From NCBI GenBank assembly GCA_964412555.1, contig CAYPPG010000012.1, positions 62,001 through 126,000 on the forward strand: a DNA stretch of 64,000 nucleotides. Reading direction: 5' to 3'. Below the pieces are notes generated by a model. The model searched no databases and was not told where the DNA came from. It saw nothing but the letters and a program-made list of their open reading frames with translations. How positions within the stretch are numbered: the stretch's first letter is position 1; every line of letters begins with the position of its first letter. Positions 9,561 through 16,800 of the stretch are shown piece by piece. Origin of the DNA: CAYPPG01 sp964412555 (GTDB taxonomy: Bacteria; Hinthialibacterota; Hinthialibacteria; Hinthialibacterales; Hinthialibacteraceae). A program made the translations under genes and the position numbers.

Positions 9561-9749
9561 ATGAACGATCCAATCGTAGAAGCAGTCCGTCAAATTCGTG
9601 ACGAACATGCTCAAAAATTCGGTTATAACCTCACTGCCATTTGCGCTGACATCCGGCAACACCAGGCTTCTTGTGGACATCATGTTGTTCGACTTACACC
9701 ACGGAAAACGGAAAGCGCTAAGGAAAAAATCTCTATCCAATCTTCATAA
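9561..9749 (+). CDS. Small MNDPIVE-type protein, unknown function (copy 1)
   Basis: The 62-residue product starts MNDPIVEAVRQIRDEHAQKF and continues with an amphipathic helical stretch before a basic tail. A strong AGGAGG site lies six bases before the ATG. A paralogue with the same first ~40 residues is encoded at 10338. Small proteins with this N terminus recur in cyanobacteria and other bacteria near toxin-antitoxin genes, but I know of no defined function. Its 3' end overlaps the relic of a ParE-like toxin on the other strand. Confidence 0.6.
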   Translation: MNDPIVEAVRQIRDEHAQKFGYNLTAICADIRQHQASCGHHVVRLTPRKTESAKEKISIQSS

Positions 9750-9807
9750 AAATCAACGGCTTGTTCAATTCGAGGCGAGATTCCGGGTGGAAGGTAAATT
9801 TTATCAC
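9733..9807 (-). pseudogene. ParE/RelE-type toxin relic, frameshifted
   Basis: Reading leftward from a GTG at 9807, the frame encodes a typical RelE/ParE opening, FTFHPESRLELN, then shifts. The expected continuation EQAVDFYEDW is found in the next frame over the same bases before it runs into the MNDPIVE gene. The GTG overlaps the stop of the antitoxin fragment (GTGA), the usual coupling of such operons. Only the first ~35 residues of a normal ~95-residue toxin remain, so it cannot be functional. Confidence 0.65.
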
Positions 9808-9896
9808 CGGTAAAGCCTCTCCCGAATCTCTTGGAAAACCTGTTCCCCATCGATCGCTTGGACTTTCCCTTCCTCATACTCTTTTGGACGTTTTTA
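9804..9896 (-). pseudogene. C-terminal part of an addiction-module antitoxin cut off by a nonsense codon
   Basis: Past the TAA at 9894-9896 the same minus-strand frame continues KRPKEYEEGKVQAIDG and ends EQVFQEIRERLYR. This is the standard tail of the 'putative addiction module component' antitoxin family. The part just before the TAA (EIDRLWAEEA) belongs to the same family. Restoring TAA to GAA would give an uninterrupted antitoxin tail, so a single G-to-T change probably created the stop. Confidence 0.7.
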
Positions 9897-10190
9897 CGCT
9901 TCTTCTGCCCATAGCCGATCGATTTCCGATTGTGTAAAAGGACTAAAGCCCCCTTTGAAGACATAGGCGTCTGAACCAACACGCTGGAAGAAAAGGGGAG
10001 ATTCGAAAGAATCCGCATCTCGTTGCGCGACAATATCCCGAATCGATTCCCCAAACCGAATCTGTCCATCTTGAGGATCGATCCCCACTGTTTGACCAAT
10101 CCGACCGGAAAGATCATGGGATCGTTGATATTCATCCCAGATTCGTTTGGCCTTGTCTGTATCCGCTTGGGTCAATTGCTTGCTGTTCAT
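9894..10190 (-). CDS. Chimeric small protein: unknown domain joined to a truncated antitoxin segment
   Basis: The 98-residue product starts MNSKQLTQADTDKAKRIWDE. Its first ~80 residues (with SGRIGQTVGIDPQDGQI and a later SPLFFQRVG stretch) resemble a small family of uncharacterised bacterial proteins. The last ~17 residues (FTQSEIDRLWAEEA) instead match the addiction-module antitoxin that continues beyond its TAA. The gene therefore looks like a fusion made by deletion and then shortened by a nonsense mutation. Function unknown; expression is uncertain because the only candidate ribosome-binding site abuts the ATG. Confidence 0.5.
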   Translation of the reverse strand: MNSKQLTQADTDKAKRIWDEYQRSHDLSGRIGQTVGIDPQDGQIRFGESIRDIVAQRDADSFESPLFFQRVGSDAYVFKGGFSPFTQSEIDRLWAEEA

Positions 10191-10337
10191 CCTTCGATCC
10201 ACTTTCTGCAAAAATCACTTGCGTTGTCCCGGAAATTACATGATAATTTCAAATGATCCTTGATGCAATATTTTTCACTGGACAGAAAATCAGTGTTTCA
10301 AGATTTCTTCACCGTAAAAAAATATAGGGGGACTTGT

Positions 10338-10550
10338 ATGAATGACCCAATAATCGAAGAAGTCCGTAAAATCCGTGACGAATACGCGAAACGGTTCAAC
10401 TACGATCTGGACGCGATTTGCAAAGACCTTCAAGAAAAGCAGGAGCGACCGGAGAAGAATGTGGTTTCGTTTCCTTTTTTCATTCCACTACTCTCCCCGC
10501 CTTCTACTTTTATTTCTCTGGGGGAGTTGTCTCAATGGGGGTTATTGTAA
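10338..10550 (+). CDS. Small MNDPIIE-type protein with divergent C terminus (copy 2)
   Basis: The 70-residue product begins MNDPIIEEVRKIRDEYAKRF and matches the 9561 protein through about residue 45 (to NVVSF). After that the copies diverge: this one ends in a hydrophobic, Pro- and Ser-rich run that does not look like the basic tail of copy 1 and may come from joining to foreign DNA. AGGGGG seven bases before the ATG supports the start. Function unknown. The 3' end overlaps a possible membrane-protein gene on the minus strand. Confidence 0.55.
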   Translation: MNDPIIEEVRKIRDEYAKRFNYDLDAICKDLQEKQERPEKNVVSFPFFIPLLSPPSTFISLGELSQWGLL

Positions 10551-10755
10551 CATTTGGTTGTCCACACCAAATTGTCCATCCTGCAAGTATTATTAGAAGT
10601 GAAGCAAAACCACCTCTTGAGCTAAATCCTTGATATTCAAAATAATATTCTCTATTTTCATTAATATTCAAAAAGACAAACAGAAAAGCTATTATAACAA
10701 TAATAATAGCTGTAATTATCATTGGCCATCTGTTGTATTCATGTTTCAGCAACAA
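10510..10755 (-). CDS. Possible small membrane protein
   Basis: The frame starts at TTG, or at an internal ATG giving MIITAIIIVIIAF, and encodes up to 81 residues. There is one strong membrane segment near residues 12-30 and a second hydrophobic stretch (SLLIILAGWTIW) near the end, ending TPIETTPPEK. No clear ribosome-binding site is visible and no family is recognised. It overlaps the end of the convergent MNDPIIE gene by 41 bases, so one of the two ends may be wrong. Confidence 0.35.
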   Translation of the reverse strand: MLLKHEYNRWPMIITAIIIVIIAFLFVFLNINENREYYFEYQGFSSRGGFASLLIILAGWTIWCGQPNVTITPIETTPPEK

Positions 10756-10878
10756 ATCAAGTTTTTAATTTCCTTGGTCATTATCATCAAGTGCATTTAT
10801 TGGAATTTTGAGCGATTCATATCTTTTTATCTTTCTTCGAAATGCACACATTATAATTACCTCCCCAATGAAAATAAC

Positions 10879-11796
10879 TTATATTTGCGGATCAGAGTAA
10901 ATTTCGTAATATTCAAAATCCTTAATTGTTATATAATCTTCCGGTTTATCCCTGTAATCTCTATAAAACTTCAAAAAACGCTCGGAAAGTAATCTGATAT
11001 CAAAATTTGAGCATGTGGCATCATACAAAAACTCACCGATAATTCTCCTATCATCGCTTGTAGGATCCCAATTTTCCGAATCTCCTTCAGATACGCAATT
11101 TGCTTCATAAAGCCATACATATTTAGGTAAATGAAGACTTGCATATTTTTTCTGCAATGTTTCAGAAAAAGATCTTTTAGATACAGATTTTTTGAAAAAA
11201 GCACCTTCAACAAAAAGAGATCTCCAAACAATGAAATTCTTTTTCGGAAAATTTTTCCCATATGGTCTTTCTTCAAAATATTGTATCAAATTTTGTAAAA
11301 CTCTTGTAGAATTGCATCTTACAATGTCAGGAACTGGAACAAGCACTTGTTTTAGATAATGTGTTAAACCTTCTTTTCCACGCGCTACTGTAACAACCGG
11401 CTCTTTGTCTTTTTTGGGATTTTCACATTTCCCCTCAATAAGTTTTATACGATTAAAAGGACCATATGAATCATCATGGGCATAATATATGTTAACAACA
11501 TCACTCAATACACGATGCGTTGATTGGTGTTTATCAATATCCAATTGAACAATATTACAAGCATTATTAGATGTTTTTACATTTATATTTTGATTTAATC
11601 CGTGCCCGACTACTACTACTACATGACCTTCCATAGTTTTTTCATCTTCAAGACATAAGAGTACAGGAATCTCGGATTCAATAAATGAGTAAATTTCATG
11701 TTTGATTCGAGAAAAGGCCATATCAGCATTCTCATTATAATATGGCATAAAAGAGAAAGAATTGACTCCTGTTTCTGCCAGAGCATTTTTCATCAC
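10879..11796 (-). CDS. C39-like peptidase-family relative, apparently truncated at the N terminus
   Basis: The 305-residue frame contains GHVVVVVGHG, resembling the catalytic-His strand of C39-like papain-fold proteins, then YYAHDDSYGPF and later RRIIGEFLYDAT. This set recurs in an uncharacterised bacterial family related to peptidase C39. The nucleophilic Cys expected near the N terminus is absent. A stop lies two codons before the GTG start, and a plausible N-terminal segment (MQLIDGVYVNP) lies just upstream in another frame. The gene is thus probably 5'-truncated or frameshifted. Its base composition is visibly more AT-rich than its neighbours, consistent with transfer. Confidence 0.55.
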   Translation of the reverse strand: MMKNALAETGVNSFSFMPYYNENADMAFSRIKHEIYSFIESEIPVLLCLEDEKTMEGHVVVVVGHGLNQNINVKTSNNACNIVQLDIDKHQSTHRVLSDVVNIYYAHDDSYGPFNRIKLIEGKCENPKKDKEPVVTVARGKEGLTHYLKQVLVPVPDIVRCNSTRVLQNLIQYFEERPYGKNFPKKNFIVWRSLFVEGAFFKKSVSKRSFSETLQKKYASLHLPKYVWLYEANCVSEGDSENWDPTSDDRRIIGEFLYDATCSNFDIRLLSERFLKFYRDYRDKPEDYITIKDFEYYEIYSDPQI

Positions 11797-11899
11797 TGAT
11801 TACTTCATTTATTTTATGAGAAGGGATTATTGATAAATTTATTGTAGGATTTACATATACACCATCTATTAATTGCATGATTCTGTTTTTTCAATCGTA

Positions 11900-12109
11900 T
11901 CATCCCTTATAACGGGCACCTTTATACCGTTGAGCTACCGTTGCCTGTGAACTCGATAGCATGTCAGAATAACAAATAGTGCTATAGTTGATCTGAGTCA
12001 ATCTTTTTTTTAATTCTTGAACGGAATCAGGATCATTTGCAATTCTATCAATCTCTTGACTAGCAATTTCCGCACACTCGTTTAACTCACGAAGTAAAGT
12101 AGGGTCCAT
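11900..12109 (-). CDS. Small hypothetical protein
   Basis: The 69-residue product MDPTLLRELNECAEIASQEI... is predicted helical and acidic in its first half, then Ser- and Gln-rich with a basic end. AAGGGAAG lies four bases before the ATG. It precedes the truncated peptidase-like gene on the same strand by about 100 bases and could have been its small partner. No family is recognised. Confidence 0.4.
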   Translation of the reverse strand: MDPTLLRELNECAEIASQEIDRIANDPDSVQELKKRLTQINYSTICYSDMLSSSQATVAQRYKGARYKG

Positions 12110-12434
12110 TTGCTTCCCTTTCTTACAAAAAATATGAATTTTATAGCCTTAACCTCTGCATTTTAAGCATATTACGAATATGCTTTTTTAGCATTTTTCT
12201 TGGAGTATGTCAAGGGGAAATCTCGTTTTATCACTGATTTTTCAATAAAAAATCAGCTTCAAAACCTATCTTTGGCACAATCAGATACTTTGTTGAATTT
12301 CTCATTATTCTCTTTACTTACTTTACCAGATAGATAACAGATTTCAAGTCAAAGACTCATTAATTTTTCTTCAGATTTACGGGAAATGGCTTATTGAATT
12401 GGAACACCTAATCGAATTGAGTTGCATCAACGTT
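12110..12434. other. AT-rich intergenic stretch with one terminator-like hairpin
   Basis: I see no gene here. The only structure is a 9-bp stem with a 3-nt loop at 12165-12185, followed by a T run on the plus strand. The remainder is AT-rich and shows no ORF with coding character. Confidence 0.6.
12165..12189 (+). terminator. Rho-independent-terminator-like hairpin with no gene upstream
   Basis: The arms AAGCATATT and AATATGCTT flank a 3-nt loop and are followed by TTTTTT on the plus strand. No plus-strand gene ends nearby; the genes to the left are on the minus strand. It is either a stray palindrome or the end of an unrecognised plus-strand or antisense transcript. Confidence 0.45.
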
Positions 12435-12644
12435 TCATATTCTAATGTTAAAACCGGCTTCCTCCAGCACATCATGAAGCGTATTTTGCGTTTCACATCC
12501 TTCAAAGAACAATTCCAACGCTTCTTTTACACTTTGTTCCGCCTCTTCGACGGTCTCGCCAAAACTGGATACATTCAGTTCCGGGCATAAAGCGACAACA
12601 GCACCATCCTCTTCGAAATATTCGATGGACAATTCAATATTCAT
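12435..12644 (-). CDS. HicB-family antitoxin, orphan
   Basis: The 69-residue product begins MNIELSIEYFEEDGAVVALC and shows the HicB partial RNase-H-like fold: an EEDG turn, PELNVSSFGET, then a helix EEAEQSVKEALELFFE. The ATG at 12644 is chosen over an upstream in-frame start because it begins exactly at the conserved first strand and has CTGGAGA upstream. HicB normally neutralises the small dsRBD-like toxin HicA encoded beside it. No HicA-like frame is visible on either side, so this is an orphan or one of the many solitary HicB-like proteins. Confidence 0.78.
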   Translation of the reverse strand: MNIELSIEYFEEDGAVVALCPELNVSSFGETVEEAEQSVKEALELFFEGCETQNTLHDVLEEAGFNIRI

Positions 12645-12746
12645 GGCGGTCTCCAGGAATAACACTTCGCGTGTATTCATTGTGACTCGAGACGATGAAT
12701 ACAAAAAGTATATCAAGTCTATCCTCTACGCAAAACACCCTGAATC

Positions 12747-12771
12747 AAGGGCGGACTGATGTCTTGCCCTT
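12747..12771. repeat. Hairpin repeat related to the 48-bp array at 455
   Basis: The arms AAGGGC and GCCCTT flank a 13-nt interval containing GGACTGATGTCTT. The bases that follow (TGCCACCCGCTAC) resemble the TGTTACCCGGTGG tail of the tandem units near the left end. A weaker relative lies near 13413-13440. It looks like a single diverged copy of the same family. Confidence 0.55.
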
Positions 12772-12834
12772 GCCACCCGCTACTCCCTATACTTCTCTCT
12801 TGTAACCCGTAACCACACATGTTACAATCAATAC

Positions 12835-13113
12835 ATGATCATAGGATTCAAACACAAGGGACTTGAACGTTTCTTTACACAAGGTACAAAGACGGGTATT
12901 CAGCCAAAACATGCTGATAAACTACGTCTTATTCTGGGACGTCTTTAGGTTTCTACTTGTCCTCAAGATATGAATCTCCCGGGTTTGGATCTTCATGAAC
13001 TGAAGGGTGATCGCTATAGTGAGTGGGCCGTGAAAGTAAGCGGAAACTGGCGTGTCACTTTTCGTTTCGTAGGCAAAGATGCCGAAGCCGTCGATTACGA
13101 AGACTATCACTGA
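12835..13113 (+). pseudogene. higB: HigB toxin with an in-frame TAG
   Basis: Translating through TAG at 12946-12948 (codon 38) gives a full-length 92-residue HigB/RelE-type toxin. It opens MIIGFKHKGLERFFTQG, continues IQPKHADKLRLILGRL before the stop, and resumes with VSTCPQDMNLPGLDLHELKG, NWRVTFRF and the terminal VDYEDYH. Every conserved block is in the same frame, so only this codon is defective. Family members usually have Asp, Asn or Glu at that position. Unless TAG is read through, the toxin is truncated to 37 residues and inactive. The intact antitoxin follows nine bases downstream. Confidence 0.82.
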
Positions 13114-13121
13114 GGTGTACC

Positions 13122-13409
13122 ATGAAAATGCACAATCCTCCTCATCCGGGAGAAATCATAAAAACCCTATGCTTGGAGCCACTAGGCTTATCCGTCACCG
13201 AAGCGGCAAAAGCGCTAGGCGTTAGCCGCAAAACACTATCCGGCATTCTCAATGGCCGCAACGGGATAAGCCCGGAAATGGCGATTCGGCTCTCGATCGC
13301 ATTTGACACCACCCCAGAAAGCTGGCTCAATCAGCAGGTTCAATACGATCTCTGGCAGGCGGAACAGCGCAGAGGTGAATTACAAGTCAAGCGGCTATCC
13401 GCTGCTTAG
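13122..13409 (+). CDS. higA: HigA antitoxin, XRE-type helix-turn-helix
   Basis: The 95-residue product opens with the HigA signature NPPHPGEIIKTLCLEPLGLS, followed by a helix-turn-helix (VTEAAKALGVSRKTLSGILN) and the closing ISPEMAIRLSIAFDTTPESW. The start ATG has TGAGGTG upstream. HigA binds HigB and represses its own promoter. It appears intact although the toxin gene next to it carries a nonsense codon, a common end state once the antitoxin no longer has anything to neutralise. Confidence 0.9.
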   Translation: MKMHNPPHPGEIIKTLCLEPLGLSVTEAAKALGVSRKTLSGILNGRNGISPEMAIRLSIAFDTTPESWLNQQVQYDLWQAEQRRGELQVKRLSAA

Positions 13410-13422
13410 CAACTAGGACAGA

Positions 13423-13680
13423 CTAACCCTTGTTCTTGCTACCCGATACTGGATTCATCTCAGCAACCAGGGTTTCCGGCGCAATATCCTGTTCGTGGGG
13501 CCACGTTACTGCGCCAAACAAAATCCCTACTTGCTTGAAATAATGCTCATTGCGTAATTCCCGAAAGACTCCATGGTTCAGATATGGTTTTAAGTCAAAG
13601 ATTCCTTTGCGGCCATCCTCTATCTCAACATAGATTTTATAGTCATCCAGCGGTCGTACTGTTTTTACGTCCCAATACAT
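13423..13680 (-). CDS. DUF2442 family protein, orphan
   Basis: The 85-residue product MYWDVKTVRPLDDYKIYVEI... has the DUF2442 layout: two N-terminal strands, a GRKGIFDLKPYL motif, a FRELRNEHYFKQV helix, then GAVTWPHEQDIAPETL. Such proteins are usually paired with DUF4160 proteins in TA-like modules; no DUF4160 gene is visible upstream. The ATG at 13680 is chosen because the conserved core starts there and GAGGATAG precedes it. Confidence 0.8.
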   Translation of the reverse strand: MYWDVKTVRPLDDYKIYVEIEDGRKGIFDLKPYLNHGVFRELRNEHYFKQVGILFGAVTWPHEQDIAPETLVAEMNPVSGSKNKG

Positions 13681-13815
13681 ACTATCCTCATAATGGCATC
13701 TTGATATTACGAAATATTGATTGATAGTCAAGGAAAAACCGAGATAAAAACTTAAGGGTGCGGACAATTTGCCGCACCCTTATAGTGTAATCGTAAACGA
13801 TAAAGAACCATTTCA

Positions 13816-16800
13816 CTAATCCGCTACCAGCTGCGTCCCCCCTGCTTCGGTGCGGGTTGTCTCATCATAATACAAATACGCCGCGCTCGTTCCGCTGTCG
13901 GCTTTGACAGGGAAGCGTGCTTTGACTTGAAAAGTGAATTCGAGCGGGGTGGCGCTTTCGAAGTAATCGACGTAGAAGATAATCTTCCAGCCCGCTTGTT
14001 CGATACGCGAGATCGTTTCGATCTCTTTGACTCGTTCCAGCGACTCTTGCACAACAGCGAAGCCAGTGGGGACGGAGACATCGACGATGGCCATCCCGGT
14101 CTTTTCCTTTTCACCGAAATAGTGGGTGTACACATTCACATCGACGATATCGTCCACGGCCACATGCTCGGATGAATATTCCACCCGCAGCGTCATTTCC
14201 GGACTCTGTGTTTCATCCATTGGAGTTACCGGAACATTGAATGCCTGCAGCACTTGGAACAGCACCGTTCCGGTTCCGCTTTGCCGCAACTCGATTTGTT
14301 CGGCGCGGTCGATTTCCAGTGCTTGGAACACGTCGAAGTTCTCGGAATTCACCGTGAAGATATGCACGGTTTCTCCATCGACTAGAACTTCGATCTGCGC
14401 ATCCAAATCACGGCTTTGATTGATGGCCGCTGATGTCAAAGATTTGAAGGCAAGAACGGTGTCCTGTGTATTGCCGAAGCCGCCGAGATGATTGCGTTGC
14501 ACCGCCAGCCATTCGATAGCCGGTTGGGCTTCGATCAATTTGCCTGAATTCAGGAGAGCCAAGACGGCATAACCTGTCGTTTCGATGGGGTAGGGTTCCC
14601 AATGCAGTCCGTCAGCGTCTGCGATACCAACTTCTATTAGCAGGTTGATCGCCTGTTCCGCGCTAGTGCTTTCTGCCTGCGTAAAGGCATAAGCGATTTG
14701 GGCGAGGATGTAGGGATTCATCTCCTCGTTGGTCAAGTTCCGTTCAAGATAGGCTAAAGCCTTATCGATGACAGTTTGATCAGTTTCACCATATTCAAGC
14801 AAGGCATTGACGACAAACGCTGTCAGTGCCAGATTGCCGTCCATGCCGCCGATCATCTCGCTATGGACAACAAAACCGACCGGATCCCATGAGCCGTCGT
14901 CTTGCTGATGGCCGACAATCCATTCCGCCGCTCGGTCGATTACATCCGCATCGATGGTTCTTATTTCACGCGCATTGCTGAAGGTGGATAGCACGAAGGC
15001 CGTGAGCCAGAGGCTGCCGCTGTCGTCCTGTTGGCCGAAAGCGGAAAACGATCCGTCTGTCCGGCGAAACGTCAATTGCCGTTGATAGCCGGTCGTGACG
15101 AAATATTCGGCCTTGGCGCGAATTTCCGGCATCAACTGGCCGGTCGCTTTGAGGTAGCGGAGAATCTCGATATCCGGCGCGAGAAACATCATGTTTTGTT
15201 CACCACAGCCAAACGGCATTTCCAAAAGTTTTTCCAACCCCGTCATCGATTGTCCCAAGAGACTTGGAGTGATCGCGACACGGTAAAATTCGGAATCGGG
15301 TACGATTTCGAATTCCGGTGGGATGATCGTCGGATCGGTGGGGATCGGATCGCGTAGGATCGGCGGTTCCGGCAACGATAAATCGATAGTAACGGAAGTC
15401 GCGTCACGCAGAATGCCGTTATGGACAATATTGCGGCGCACACCTTCCGGCTCAACCCGCAATTCCTTCCGGATGGCATCTGCCCGATTGGCCGATTGGG
15501 CAATCAAGGAAATAGGGATCATTCCGACTTTGGTCGGTTCAAGCGTAAAAGAAACGCTGGCCAGGCCGTTACCCGGCACAATGATTTCCTGCACAGGATC
15601 ATCCTGCAAGCCAAGCCCTTCGGCGTCTTCCAACGTGATGCGGATCGTTTGTTCCTGATCCACATAGTTGAAAATTCGTACACTCAGTGGAAAACGGTCT
15701 CCACGAATAACCGCATAAGGTAAATCCGGTTCGACAAAGAAATCCTGAAATACACGAAGAGAACCTTCTGCGATTCCCAAACCGCTTTGGGAAGTGGAGA
15801 GAGCATGCAGTTTCCAAGTCGTGATACTGTCCGGTGCTGTCAATTCCAATTGAGCATTTCCATTTTCATCAGTCAACAATTCCGGCTGCCAAATCCAAGT
15901 TTCGGGGAAGAAGGTGCGCACTCGCTCCGGTTCCTGATATTCTCCCCCTTCTGCTCCCCCGGCTGCATCCTCTAAAACTAATTCCGGTGGGAGAGGAAAG
16001 GGAATGGGAAAGTTTCCGCGCATGAATTTCCATGGATCCACAGGTTCCGCTTTCGGAAGCGAGACGGATTTGGAGGTAATCATTTGCAAGTTGCTTTCAT
16101 CCAAGATATCAGCAGCCCCTTTTTGGCTGAAATCGGGCATAGAATTCGTCGGTCTGAAAATAGGCCCCGGTTCCGGTTGGGGTTCATCACCTTGGTGTAC
16201 TTCCGCTTTGGGTTCCATAAAGATACGTTCGAGCTCTGCAAATACATTACGCAAGTTCAGGCGGCCCTCGGCCAGCGCAAACACGGATTCATCGACAACC
16301 GCCAAACCGATCATCGATTGCTCACCGCTTTGCATGGATAAATTCACCGGATCACCAGGACGGACTTCCTCAGCGCTAAATGAGGTGTTCAAATTGACCG
16401 GAGCGACGATTTCTACAGTAAACGGCAATACGTCGACAGAAACTTCATTGTCTTGTTGAATCATGTAGGCAACCACACGCGCTTGCGGACTCATTTCCGG
16501 AGTGACTGTAAATTGAATTTGGCGAGTTTCTGTCGCCTGAGAAAAGACCGTCCGGCCATTGGCATACACATCGTAAAAAACAGTGCCGCTGTCAGTGGCA
16601 AAGACGTTGAATATGACATCTTCACCAACTTGAAGAATCTCGTCATTTTGTTGACGAAGATGAATGTAATGCGAGCCAGGGGAATAGACAGCGTTTAAGA
16701 CCAACGTTTCTTCTTCCGTCTTCCCATCCATGGTGGCTCTGGCTACGACCGTCCCCATGGTGGCTCTCTCAGGAACATTGAATTGATACAGCGCCATTCC

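Noticed and set aside
9680..10135. A 151-codon basic minus-strand ORF
   Set aside because: It crosses several relic genes in the wrong frame; only a short EQAVDFYEDW piece is meaningful, as part of the frameshifted toxin.
12946..12948. Pyrrolysine insertion at the HigB TAG
   Set aside because: The MttB-family gene here has no TAG and no pyl genes are visible; a simple nonsense mutation is more likely.
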